From DATMAM01 sp035559995 (GTDB taxonomy: Bacteria; Desulfobacterota; Binatia; UBA9968): a stretch of DNA of 64,000 nt. Shown here piece by piece: positions 23,467-32,007 of this stretch. The translations under genes were made by a program, and so were the position numbers. The stretch covers positions 123,987 to 187,986 of the forward strand of contig DATMAM010000032.1 of assembly GCA_035559995.1 (NCBI GenBank). The letters run 5' to 3'. Numbering within the stretch: the first letter of the stretch is position 1; each line of letters begins with the position of its first letter. Under the pieces are notes generated by a model. That model was given only the letters and a program-made list of their open reading frames with translations. It was not told the DNA's origin and did not search any database.

Positions 23467-24068
23467 TGAAGCGCGCGTTCGATATCGTCGCCTCTCTGGC
23501 CGGGCTCATCGCGCTCGCGCCGCTTTTCGCGGTGGTGGCGGTGTTGATCAAACTGGACTCGCCGGGCCCGGTGTTCTTTAGACAGGAGAGGATCGGGAAA
23601 AGGTTTCGCCCTTTTCTGATCTACAAGTTTCGCACGATGGTGAAGGAGGCGCCGCAGCGCGGGCTTGCGATCACTGTCGGGGAAGACCCGCGCATTACGC
23701 GCCTGGGGCGGATCCTCCGCAGGACGAAGATCGACGAGCTGCCGCAGTTGTGGAACGTGCTCAAAGGCGACATGACGTTGGTCGGCCCGCGTCCCGAGCT
23801 GGCGCGCTACGTCGAGCTTTTTCGCGAAGATTACGAGGAGATCCTCAAGGTCAAGCCCGGATTGACCGACCTCGCTTCGCTCAAGTACAGCGACGAGGCT
23901 GGCATTCTCGGCCGGTCGCCCAATCCTGAAACGGAGTACGTGCGGCGCCTCTTGCCGGACAAGATCGCGCTCGCCAAGCAATACGTCCGGCGGGCCTCAT
24001 TCGCGTATGACCTTTCACTGATCTTCAAAACAATCTTTAAAGTTGTCCTTTCCAGGAGCGCTACATGA
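23466..24068 (+). CDS. Sugar transferase, initiating phosphoglycosyl transferase (PglC-like)
   Basis: A 200-residue monotopic phosphoglycosyl transferase (PF02397), which moves a sugar-1-phosphate from a UDP-sugar to undecaprenyl phosphate at the cytoplasmic membrane. One N-terminal membrane helix (FDIVASLAGLIALAPLFAVV) is followed by FFRQERIGKRFRPFLIYKFR, TKIDELPQLWNVLKGD with the catalytic Asp-Glu pair, and LVGPRPEL. The short length fits the PglC/WecP-like class rather than the larger polytopic WbaP class. It overlaps the aminotransferase upstream by one base and Wzm downstream by four. Confidence 0.9.
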   Translation: MKRAFDIVASLAGLIALAPLFAVVAVLIKLDSPGPVFFRQERIGKRFRPFLIYKFRTMVKEAPQRGLAITVGEDPRITRLGRILRRTKIDELPQLWNVLKGDMTLVGPRPELARYVELFREDYEEILKVKPGLTDLASLKYSDEAGILGRSPNPETEYVRRLLPDKIALAKQYVRRASFAYDLSLIFKTIFKVVLSRSAT

Positions 24069-24901
24069 ATTCCGTCGCCGAACTCCCCGTGATCCGGATC
24101 GCGCCGTCGCGCGGCTGGGTATCGCTCAAGCTCGGCGAGCTGTGGCAGTACCGGGAGCTCCTTTACTTTCTCACGTGGCGCGACGTCAAAGTGCGCTACA
24201 AGCAGACCCTGCTGGGCGTGGCGTGGGCGGTCCTCCAGCCGCTTTTTACGATGCTCATCTTTAGCGTGTTTTTCGGCCGCCTGGCGAGGATGCCTTCGGA
24301 CGGCGTCCCGTACCCGATTTTCACCTATGCCGCCCTGGTGCCCTGGGCTTTCTTTTCACACGGGCTCTTGCAGTCGTCGAATAGCCTGGTCAACAGCGCC
24401 AATCTCATCAAGAAGGTCTATTTTCCCCGGCTTGCGGTGCCGCTCGCGACGACGCTGTCGGCTCTGGTGGATTTTTTTCCCGCCTTCGCGGTGCTCCTGG
24501 GGCTCATGGCTTATTACGGCATCGTTCCCGGAATTCGCGCGCTGTGGCTCCCGGCGTTTGTCCTGCTGGCGCTGGTGACGTCGCTGGGAGTGAGCATGTG
24601 GCTTTCGGCGTTCAATGTCTATTATCGCGACGTGCGCTACACGGTGCCGTTTCTCACGCAGTGCTGGCTTTTCGCGACGCCGATCGCGTACCCCAGCAGC
24701 CTGATTTCGGAGCCGTGGCGCACGGTTTACGGCCTGAACCCGATGGCGGGCGTCGTCGAAGGGTTTCGCTGGGCGCTGCTTCAGACCGGCACCGGACCCG
24801 GGCCCATGCTTTTGGTCTCGTCCATGGTGGCGCTGCTGGTTCTCGTCTCCGGCGCGTACTATTTCCGGCGCATGGAAAAAAGCTTTGCCGACGTCGTCTG
24901 A
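24065..24901 (+). CDS. wzm: ABC transporter permease for polysaccharide export (Wzm)
   Basis: A 278-residue inner-membrane protein with six hydrophobic segments and the ABC2 polysaccharide-export signature: FLTWRDVKVRYKQTLLGVAW near the N-terminus, VPWAFFSHGLLQSSNSLVNS, LIKKVYFPRLAVPLA and the C-terminal GLNPMAGVVEGFRWALL. It pairs with the Wzt ATPase at 25021, from which it is separated by 119 bases holding no gene. Export of a lipid-linked glycan across the inner membrane is the known role of the family. Confidence 0.92.
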   Translation: MNSVAELPVIRIAPSRGWVSLKLGELWQYRELLYFLTWRDVKVRYKQTLLGVAWAVLQPLFTMLIFSVFFGRLARMPSDGVPYPIFTYAALVPWAFFSHGLLQSSNSLVNSANLIKKVYFPRLAVPLATTLSALVDFFPAFAVLLGLMAYYGIVPGIRALWLPAFVLLALVTSLGVSMWLSAFNVYYRDVRYTVPFLTQCWLFATPIAYPSSLISEPWRTVYGLNPMAGVVEGFRWALLQTGTGPGPMLLVSSMVALLVLVSGAYYFRRMEKSFADVV

Positions 24902-25020
24902 ATGATTCGGCGGCCGAGCGTCGAACTCTGAAGGGCGCGGTCGTGGCGGCAACCACAGAGGATTGCCCTGCGAAGCGATCCTAGCATTCATTCCAAAACG
25001 TAAAGGGGCATTCCATCAGC

Positions 25021-26361
25021 ATGGGGGAGTTGGCGATAAGAGCGGAGGGCTTGAGCAAGCTCTATCACATCGGCCGCGCTGAGCCGCGCTACCTGACGTT
25101 ACGGGACGCGCTGGCCGAAAGTTTAGCCGGCTCATTGCGCCGCGCGCGCGAGCTTTTTGGCCGCAAGCGGAGCGAGGAGCCGCAAGCGGCCGTCTGGGCT
25201 TTAAAAGACGTATCGTTTCAGGTCGCTCACGGCGAGATTGTCGGCATCATCGGCCGAAACGGCGCCGGCAAGAGCACGCTCCTCAAGATCCTGTCGCGCA
25301 TCACGGAACCGACTTCGGGCTATGCCGATATCCGCGGCCGGATCGGCTCGCTGCTCGAGGTGGGTACCGGCTTTCATCCCGAGCTCACCGGACGCGAGAA
25401 CATCTATTTGAATGGCGCGATCCTCGGCATGTCGCGCGCCGAAATAACGCGGAAGTTCGACGAGATCGTGGACTTCTCGGGCGTGGAAAAATTCATCGAT
25501 ACGCCGGTGAAGCACTACTCCAGCGGCATGCACATGCGCCTTGCGTTTGCCGTCGCGGCGCATCTCGAGACCGACATCCTCCTGGTCGATGAAGTCTTGG
25601 CGGTGGGAGACCTCCGCTTCCAGGGAAAGTGCTTGGGAAAAATGGAAAACCTCGCCAACGAAGGGCGCACGGTCCTTTTCGTCAGCCACAATCTCGGAGC
25701 GGTCGAGCACCTCTGCCAGAGAGCGATCGTCATGCAGGAGGGAAGGATCGCGTTTTCCGGCGACACGAAAGCGGGGATCGAACACTACCTGCACAGCGAC
25801 GGCGGGGGAAACGCGCGGCGCGTCGGCGAAATGATCGATCTTACGGAACACCCGGGCCGGCCGCCCAAATACAAGCCGCTCCTGACCGGCCTGGAGCTCT
25901 TCACGGATCGGCACAGGCCGTGCAACGGGCGCTTAAAGATGGGCGCCCCTCTCACGGCCAAGATTCATTTTCGCTTGGATAAGCCCAGCGCCAATTTTAA
26001 CGTCGGCCTGGGGTTCGACAGCCTTCTCGGGCAACGGGTCTTTACCGCGCACAGCGTCTTCCAGCCGGGGCGCAAGCTGGTGGAGCGGGTCGGTGAGCAA
26101 ACGTTCGTGTGCGAAATTCCCAGCCTCACGCTCGTTCCCGGCGAATACAAGATCAAGGTCGCGTTGGATCTGGAAAACAGAACGGGCGATTTCGTCGAAG
26201 ACGCCGTTCGGCTGACGGTGATTCCCGCCGATTACTACGGGACGGGCAAGGTGCCGTGGAACGGCTTTTTCGTGCTCGAGCAGCGCTGGCATCTGCTCGA
26301 GGGCGCTGCCGCGCCGCGCGGCCGCCCGGAAAGCGTCGCGGATGCATTACCATCCCGATAA
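25021..26361 (+). CDS. wzt: ABC transporter ATPase for polysaccharide export (Wzt) with C-terminal substrate domain
   Basis: A 446-residue ATP-binding subunit. Walker A is IIGRNGAGKST (residues ~78-88). SLLEVGTGFHPELTGRENIY follows, the ABC signature is YSSGMHMRLAFA, and Walker B is ILLVDEVLAVGD. Beyond residue ~285 a beta-rich extension (KMGAPLTAKIHFRLDKPSAN...) resembles the Wzt C-terminal domain, which in E. coli O8/O9 recognises a capped O-antigen end. Methyltransferases follow directly, as in systems where chain-terminal methylation gates export. The next gene overlaps by 20 bases. Confidence 0.92.
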   Translation: MGELAIRAEGLSKLYHIGRAEPRYLTLRDALAESLAGSLRRARELFGRKRSEEPQAAVWALKDVSFQVAHGEIVGIIGRNGAGKSTLLKILSRITEPTSGYADIRGRIGSLLEVGTGFHPELTGRENIYLNGAILGMSRAEITRKFDEIVDFSGVEKFIDTPVKHYSSGMHMRLAFAVAAHLETDILLVDEVLAVGDLRFQGKCLGKMENLANEGRTVLFVSHNLGAVEHLCQRAIVMQEGRIAFSGDTKAGIEHYLHSDGGGNARRVGEMIDLTEHPGRPPKYKPLLTGLELFTDRHRPCNGRLKMGAPLTAKIHFRLDKPSANFNVGLGFDSLLGQRVFTAHSVFQPGRKLVERVGEQTFVCEIPSLTLVPGEYKIKVALDLENRTGDFVEDAVRLTVIPADYYGTGKVPWNGFFVLEQRWHLLEGAAAPRGRPESVADALPSR

Positions 26362-27181
26362 GTTTTACCGGCAGCGCGACGCGGCGACGCGATCTTCCGC
26401 CGAGGCGATTTGCCCGCTCGTCCTCCAGTGGACGGCGGCAAAGTCGGTGATCGATGTCGGCTGCGGCGTGGGAACGTGGCTGGACGTTTTCCAAAAGCTG
26501 GGCGTCGGTGATGTGTTCGGGGTCGAGGGCCATTGGGTGGACAAAAAACACCTCGTAATCCCCGAAGAGTTGTTCGCGCGCGCGAACCTCGAAGAGCCTT
26601 TCAAAGCCGCGCGAACTTTTGACCTCGCAATCTCGTTGGAAGTCGCCGAGCATCTGCCCGCCCAGTCCGCGGGCGCCTTTGTCGGCTCGCTCGTCGGCTT
26701 GGCGCCTGCGGTGTTGTTCTCCGCGGCGATTCCGGGCCAGGGCGGGACGCATCATGTCAACGAGCAGTGGCCGGAGTACTGGGCCAGACTGTTTGAAGAT
26801 TGCGGCTACGCGGTGATCGACTGCATACGGAGAGAGGTCTGGCAAAACCCGCGTGTGCTTTGGTGGTACGCGCAAAACACGCTGCTCTTTGTGCAAAAAG
26901 ACCGCGTCGCGAGCTATCCGCTGCTGGCGGAGGCGGCGCGAAGGACCGCCCGCTCGCAATTGGCGCTCGTGCATCCGAGCCATTATGCGTCCAAGTGCCA
27001 GCGATTGGCGAAACTGGAGGAACAAGCGTCGCGCTTGCAGGAAGAGCTCACCTCGGTGAGGCGAACGTTTAAAGCGCTGACGCGAAACGCGGCCGGCGCT
27101 CTGGGCTTGAAGGCGTTTCGGGCGCGCCTGCGCAGACGCACGACCGCGACGGAAGGAGACCTATGGACACAAAACCGGTAA
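26342..27181 (+). CDS. SAM-dependent methyltransferase with coiled C-terminus
   Basis: A 279-residue protein. The SAM motif is SVIDVGCGVGTWLDVFQKLG, then GVEGHWVDKKHL and FDLAISLEVAEHLP. GGTHHVNEQWPEYWARLFED is characteristic of a family often found beside Wzt genes. The last 60 residues (KLEEQASRLQEELTSVRRTF) look coiled-coil. In O8/O9-type loci a coiled-coil methyltransferase caps the chain and sets its length. That role here is inference from position and architecture. Confidence 0.8.
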   Translation: MHYHPDKFYRQRDAATRSSAEAICPLVLQWTAAKSVIDVGCGVGTWLDVFQKLGVGDVFGVEGHWVDKKHLVIPEELFARANLEEPFKAARTFDLAISLEVAEHLPAQSAGAFVGSLVGLAPAVLFSAAIPGQGGTHHVNEQWPEYWARLFEDCGYAVIDCIRREVWQNPRVLWWYAQNTLLFVQKDRVASYPLLAEAARRTARSQLALVHPSHYASKCQRLAKLEEQASRLQEELTSVRRTFKALTRNAAGALGLKAFRARLRRRTTATEGDLWTQNR

Positions 27182-28377
27182 CGGTCGGCATCATCGGTTT
27201 GGGGGAAATCGGCGAGCTTCATGCGCGCGTCATTCTCGGCGACCGCTACCGCAGGCCGCCCGAGAAGCGCGCGAAAAAGATGGACCTCGTCGGAACCGGC
27301 CGGCGACTCGCGCGAACGCTCCTCGGCCGGGGAAGGCCGGCAAGGCCGAAGGAGCCGGATCCGGGAGTGGAGGACATCGAGATTGGCGCCGTTTCGGACC
27401 TCGACGAGCGGCGGCTTGCGCTCGTCAAGGAGAACGCCGGCATACGCGACGGTTATACGGACTATAAAAAGCTGCTCGCGAGGAGCGATATCGAGGCCGT
27501 GCTCGTGGACACGCCGCCCGCTTCACACCCCGAGATCACGATCGCGGCGGCGTGCGCGGGCAAGCACGTCTTCTGCGAGAAGCCGATGGCGATGAGCTCG
27601 GCCGATTGCGAAAAGATGATCGAAGCGACGCAAAAGGCTGGCGTCGTTCTTCAAATCGGCTATGTCCTGCGCGCTTCGAGCGAGCGGGGCAGAATACGCG
27701 ACGCTATCCTGAGCGGCCAGATCGGGCGGCCGGTCTTTTTCCAGTACATCATGAGCCCGCGCGGCGGATCGCCGCAAAGATGGGTGTTCGACGAGCGGCT
27801 GGGCGGCGGCCCTCTGTGGGAATACTCGCACGGTCTGGATTTTGTGCGCCACATCTTCGGCGACCCGGAGGTCGTGTTTGGCATCGGCGGGCGATACAAG
27901 CCGGAGAAGACTTCGGCCGTGGACACGCTCGCTGTCTGTTTAAGCTTTGCGTCGGGAGACAAGGTTCTGTTTGCCGATTCCTACGCTCTCCGCGGCTTCG
28001 GTTGGGATATCCGCGGCTGCCGGCCGCACCGTCTTCAGATCGATGTCATGGGTCCTAAAGGATTCATTCAGTTTCCGGACAAGGATCTCTCGCAAAAACT
28101 GACGATATGCACCTATGAAGACTCGCAGGACCGCGTCGAGAAAATTCCCTGGAAAAGTACCTGGGGCGCAAACGGCTACAAAGAGGAGCTCCGCCAGTTT
28201 GCCGACTCGGTGCGAAGCGGGAAACCGCCGAGCGTGCCCGGAGAGGAAGGCCTGAGAACGGTCCAACTGCTGGAAACCGTCATGCACTCGATGGCGACCG
28301 GCAGCGTGTGCCGCTTTGCCGATCGCCTCCCCTCGAGCGGTCCCTTGCGGAGGCCGCAAGGCCTCGCTCATCCGTGA
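27163..28377 (+). CDS. Gfo/Idh/MocA family oxidoreductase
   Basis: A 404-residue NAD(P)-dependent sugar oxidoreductase. VTVGIIGLGEIGELHARVIL is the dinucleotide site, AGKHVFCEKPMAM has the E-K-P motif, and WEYSHGLDFVRHIFGDP carries a catalytic-type His. An unusual Arg/Pro-rich insertion of about 45 residues (roughly 30-75) separates the first strand from IEIGAVSDLDERRL. It overlaps the methyltransferase by 19 bases. A similar gene is at 46820-47914. The substrate is unknown; a nucleotide-sugar oxidation or reduction step is likely. Confidence 0.82.
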   Translation: MDTKPVTVGIIGLGEIGELHARVILGDRYRRPPEKRAKKMDLVGTGRRLARTLLGRGRPARPKEPDPGVEDIEIGAVSDLDERRLALVKENAGIRDGYTDYKKLLARSDIEAVLVDTPPASHPEITIAAACAGKHVFCEKPMAMSSADCEKMIEATQKAGVVLQIGYVLRASSERGRIRDAILSGQIGRPVFFQYIMSPRGGSPQRWVFDERLGGGPLWEYSHGLDFVRHIFGDPEVVFGIGGRYKPEKTSAVDTLAVCLSFASGDKVLFADSYALRGFGWDIRGCRPHRLQIDVMGPKGFIQFPDKDLSQKLTICTYEDSQDRVEKIPWKSTWGANGYKEELRQFADSVRSGKPPSVPGEEGLRTVQLLETVMHSMATGSVCRFADRLPSSGPLRRPQGLAHP

Positions 28378-28401
28378 TCGGCCGCGCAGGAAAAGCCCGC
28401 G

Positions 28402-29616
28402 ATGCAGCACCAAGCAAAGCCGACCGTCAGCGTCGTCATCGCCACGCGCAACCGCCGCCCGCTTCTCGAGCAGGCGCTTGCGTCCGTTGGCGCGCAGGAA
28501 AAAGCGGGCGAGCTGTTCGAGCTGGAGACCATCGTTGTCGATGACGCGTCGTCGGATGACACGCCGGAAGCCATGCGCCGGCGGAACGACATCCGGTATA
28601 TACGGCTGGATGTAAATTGCGGCCTTGCGAGCGCGCGGAACACGGGGATCGAGGCGAGCAGCGGCGATTACATTGCGTTTCTCGACGACGACGATCTCTG
28701 GCTCCCTTACAAGCTGGCCGTGCTGCTGCCCGTGCTCGAAGCCGACCCTGACAGCGCCGTCGCCTACGGCCAGATTATCGTGAGGTCCGAAAATCGCGTC
28801 TCGGTGTGGCCGGACGCGCGCATCGCGCCCAACGGGTCGATTTTTCGCGAGCTCCTGCGCAACAGCTACGCGGGCATGAACAGCTGCCTTGTCCGCCGCG
28901 AGGCGTTTGCCACCGCCGGGTGTTTCGACGAGACGCTCCGATCCAACATCGACTACGATATGTCCCTTCGCCTGGCATTTCATTTTCGTTTCAGGTTCGT
29001 GCCCGCCCCGGTCGCGATCTACCGGGCGTCCAGACAGGGAATCTTTCTTTCGGCCGCCGCCGAGGAGCGGACCAACTTCCGCCGCGTGATCGACAAGGCT
29101 CTCGCTCTGCTCGAGCCTGTGAGCCCGGAAGATGCACAGCTCGGGCGCGAAGCCCGGGCGCGCGTCGGACTGCGCGTTGCGGACCTGCTCGACATGACCG
29201 GAGACCTCGAGCGCATGCGCGCGCATGTCCTAAAAGCGCTTCAAGAGTTTCCCTGGATCGCCGGCGAGCCGTGGGCGAGGTCCTGGATCGCGCGCAAGGT
29301 GCGGCGCCTCGCGCTTGCGGCCGAGTCGCCCGTGGCCGTCGCGCAGGCGTTCGCGCAACAGGCACGGCAAGCCGCAGGACCGCGAGGGCTCAGAGAGCGG
29401 CTTGCGCTGCGGCTGCTGTTGTCCGAGATCTGGGCGGAGCTGGCGTCGGGGCTCCGCGCGATGCGGGGAGCGGCCCGGGAGGCGGGCTATGCCGCTTTTT
29501 GCGCCGTTCTTCAGAATCCCGCCAAGCTGGGTCCCGGCCTGTCTCTTATGATCTTTCGGGCGCTGATAACTTGCGGCCCCGCGCGCCTGCCGACCGTGCT
29601 GCGCTCGCCGCGTTGA
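28402..29616 (+). CDS. Family 2 glycosyltransferase
   Basis: A 404-residue GT2 enzyme: VSVVIATRNRRPLLEQAL, IVVDDASSDDTPEAM, YIAFLDDDDLWLPYKL (D-x-D) and FDETLRSNIDYDMSLRL. The C-terminal 150 residues form an Ala/Leu/Arg-rich helical tail, similar in style to the glycosyltransferase at 142-1107. It stands between an oxidoreductase and a methyltransferase on the same strand. Donor and linkage are not predictable. Confidence 0.84.
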   Translation: MQHQAKPTVSVVIATRNRRPLLEQALASVGAQEKAGELFELETIVVDDASSDDTPEAMRRRNDIRYIRLDVNCGLASARNTGIEASSGDYIAFLDDDDLWLPYKLAVLLPVLEADPDSAVAYGQIIVRSENRVSVWPDARIAPNGSIFRELLRNSYAGMNSCLVRREAFATAGCFDETLRSNIDYDMSLRLAFHFRFRFVPAPVAIYRASRQGIFLSAAAEERTNFRRVIDKALALLEPVSPEDAQLGREARARVGLRVADLLDMTGDLERMRAHVLKALQEFPWIAGEPWARSWIARKVRRLALAAESPVAVAQAFAQQARQAAGPRGLRERLALRLLLSEIWAELASGLRAMRGAAREAGYAAFCAVLQNPAKLGPGLSLMIFRALITCGPARLPTVLRSPR

Positions 29617-29643
29617 TCGCGCGCGCGATTGTCGTCTTTTACG

Positions 29644-30492
29644 ATGTCGTTTGCGGCGCGGCGCAAATATCGCGCGAGCCTTGCGCGGCAGTCGCGCTTT
29701 GACGGCTTTCGGCTTCGCGAGGGAGCGAAAAGCCTCGTCAAGGCGGTCCTTCCCGCGGCCGTTATCCGCAAAGTGCAAGAGCGGCGCCGCCGCTGGAGCC
29801 GCCGGCCGCCGGTGGGCTGGATCCGCTTTGGATCGCTCCGGCGGGTGCGCCCCATCGACGCAAACTTTGGTTTTGGGTACGGGCAGGTCATCGACCGCTA
29901 CTATATCGAACAATTTCTGGAACGGCATGCGACCGACGTGCGCGGGCGGGTGCTCGAAGTCGCGGAAGACACTTATACGCGGCGCTTCGGCGGCGCGCGC
30001 GTGTGCCGGTCCGACATCCTCTACTGCGGGGCGGGCAATCCGAAAGCGACGATCATCGCCGACCTCACCGATGGGCGCGCGATCGAAGCGGAGATCTTCG
30101 ATTGCATCATCTTGACCCAGACCCTGCAGTTTATCTATGACGTGCGCGCCGCCGTAAGAACCCTCCATCGCATTCTCCGCCCGGGCGGGACTTTGCTCGC
30201 CACCGGTCACGGCATCAGCCGGATCTCCCGCTACGACATGGACCGCTGGGGCGAATACTGGCGCTTCACTTCGCTCTCGGCGCGCCGGCTGTTCGAAGAG
30301 CGATTTCCCGCAGACCACGTCTCGGTTTGCGCATACGGCAACGTGCTCGCGGCGGCGGCTTTCTTGCACGGCCTGACGGCGCAAGAGCTCCGGCGCCGAG
30401 AGCTCGATTACCACGACCCCGACTACGAGGTCGTCATCGGTATCCGCGCTGTAAAGCCCGGCTCCAGTACAGGCGCGCCGGGACGATCCTAA
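29644..30492 (+). CDS. SAM-dependent methyltransferase (Methyltransf_11-type)
   Basis: About 282 residues. The SAM site is GRVLEVAEDTYTRRFG, which departs from the usual E-x-G-x-G-x-G, with acidic and aromatic residues replacing the glycines. It is followed by FDCIILTQTLQFIYDV and RILRPGGTLLATGHG. This variant is seen in a family commonly encoded next to glycosyltransferases. I prefer ATG 29644; a TTG at 29629 is in frame. The C-terminus YHDPDYEVVIGIRAVK is typical. A 235-base non-coding gap follows, in which I see no convincing element apart from the ribosome site used by the next gene. Confidence 0.75.
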   Translation: MSFAARRKYRASLARQSRFDGFRLREGAKSLVKAVLPAAVIRKVQERRRRWSRRPPVGWIRFGSLRRVRPIDANFGFGYGQVIDRYYIEQFLERHATDVRGRVLEVAEDTYTRRFGGARVCRSDILYCGAGNPKATIIADLTDGRAIEAEIFDCIILTQTLQFIYDVRAAVRTLHRILRPGGTLLATGHGISRISRYDMDRWGEYWRFTSLSARRLFEERFPADHVSVCAYGNVLAAAAFLHGLTAQELRRRELDYHDPDYEVVIGIRAVKPGSSTGAPGRS

Positions 30493-30727
30493 AATCCTTG
30501 CCGTCCGCGCGGCGATCCAACTGCCCGCCCGTTTTCTTCTTACCGAACCATGAGAACTTCGACCTCTGAGCTGCTGAGCGGTGCCCCCGATTGGACAGCC
30601 GAACCGCGACGACCCGTTTTTGCCCGCCGCGCGCCTTCTTCGAGCGCGCCGCCAGCGAGAGGCGAAAGCTGCCGTTCTTTTCGCTTCGCTTCAGACAAGC
30701 GCTCCAAATCGATCAGGAGCAACCGCA

Positions 30728-31894
30728 TTGGCTTGGTCGGGCAACTCGGAAAAGCAGAGACTGATCGTTTACACGACGATCTTCGGTCCCTATGACCATC
30801 TGAAGGGCCACCCGTTCGGCGCCGTCAAGTCGCTCTGCTTTACGGATCAACCGGACGAAACGGCGAGCGGCTGGGAGGTTATTCGCGAGGAGCGGCGCTT
30901 CAACTCTTTGGACGAGCAGATACGCGAGGCGCGCCGCTACAAACTGTTGCCGCACAAGGTCCTGCCGCCTCACGACGTCTCGATCTGGATCGATGCCTCG
31001 ATGCGGCTGGTCGCCGACCCGGCGACGATGGTGAGCTTTCTCGAGGATTGCGGCATCGCCACTTTCCAGTACCCGGACACTTACGGCCGCCGCGAGTGCC
31101 TGTATCAGGAAGCCGCGGCCTGCATCGCCAACAAAAAAGACGACGCGCGCGTGATCCGCCGCCAGATGGCCAAGTACCGGCGCATCGGCTATCCCGACAA
31201 CAACGGCCTGGTGGAAACCACGATTCTCGTCAGGCGGAACACTCCCGAAGTCAACGCGTTCAACGAAGAGTGGTGGAGAGAGCTTTCCTCGGGAAGCCGG
31301 CGCGATCAGTTAAGCCTCAATTTCGTCGCCTGGAAGCTGGGCATAAAGTACGCGCACCTGCCGGGCTGCCGGCGCGGCAACCCCTTTGCAAACTGGTCGC
31401 CGCATCTGGGCGCCGATCAGGAGAGCGCGCTTCGGGACCGGCAGCGGCGGATCTTGCGCTGGCTTGTCGAGCGGATTGCGGGCCGGCGCGCCGCCGCGGC
31501 GAGACGCGAAAAGCTCATCGTTGAACATCCCGAGCTGATCGAGAACAACCACGAGCACCTGCTCGATCGCGTGGCGGAAAGCGTGATCGCGCGCACGATC
31601 GAAGGCAGGATCGAATTTTGGAACCGCCGCGCCGAGCAGCTCTACGGCTGGAAAAAGGAGGAAGCCGTGGGCCGGCTGAGCCACGATCTCCTGCGAACGC
31701 GATTCCCCAAGCCGAGGGATCAGATCGAGTCGGAGCTCGTTCATAGCGGCGAGTGGCAAGGAAAGCTCGTGCACACCAAACGCGACGGCGGCAAGGTCGT
31801 CGTCGAAAGCCGCTGGATTCTGAATTTCAAAAGACAGGGGGCGGTGGTCGAGATCAACCGGCAAGCCGCCGCCGACGGTCAGCCCAATTCCTGA
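30728..31894 (+). CDS. DUF616 glycosyltransferase-like protein with C-terminal PAS domain
   Basis: A protein of about 388 residues in two parts. Residues ~10-250 match DUF616 (RLIVYTTIFGPYDHLKGHPF, IWIDASMRLVADP, FQYPDTYGRRECLYQEAAAC, GLVETTILVRRN, RDQLSLNFVAWKLG), a GT-A-like family linked to glycan synthesis. Residues ~260-388 are a PAS domain (RTIEGRIEFWNRRAEQLYGW, EEAVGRLSHDLLRT, GGKVVVESRW). That tail is about 70% identical to the tail of the ligase at 40418-42433. I chose TTG 30728 because AGGAG lies 8 bases upstream and the DUF616 fold starts soon after; GTG 30581 would add a basic, unmatched leader. The PAS domain may sense redox, a small ligand or a partner protein. Confidence 0.78.
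   Translation: MAWSGNSEKQRLIVYTTIFGPYDHLKGHPFGAVKSLCFTDQPDETASGWEVIREERRFNSLDEQIREARRYKLLPHKVLPPHDVSIWIDASMRLVADPATMVSFLEDCGIATFQYPDTYGRRECLYQEAAACIANKKDDARVIRRQMAKYRRIGYPDNNGLVETTILVRRNTPEVNAFNEEWWRELSSGSRRDQLSLNFVAWKLGIKYAHLPGCRRGNPFANWSPHLGADQESALRDRQRRILRWLVERIAGRRAAAARREKLIVEHPELIENNHEHLLDRVAESVIARTIEGRIEFWNRRAEQLYGWKKEEAVGRLSHDLLRTRFPKPRDQIESELVHSGEWQGKLVHTKRDGGKVVVESRWILNFKRQGAVVEINRQAAADGQPNS
31505..31891. repeat. PAS-tail module, copy 1
   Basis: This stretch encodes a linker (REKLIVEHPELIE) plus a complete PAS fold. It aligns without gaps over 123 residues with 42062-42430, and I count 86 identities. Similarity starts at the linker and runs to near the stop of both genes, while the enzymes in front are unrelated. 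Confidence 0.85.
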
Positions 31895-32007
31895 CGGCGG
31901 GTTTTCCGATCGCCGATCTCCCGGAGCGAAACGCGAAAAAAGATCGGTGGCGCGGCGCAAAACGCCGCGCGCCTTGCATCGCCAAGCTGGACGGCCCCTC
32001 GAGCAGC

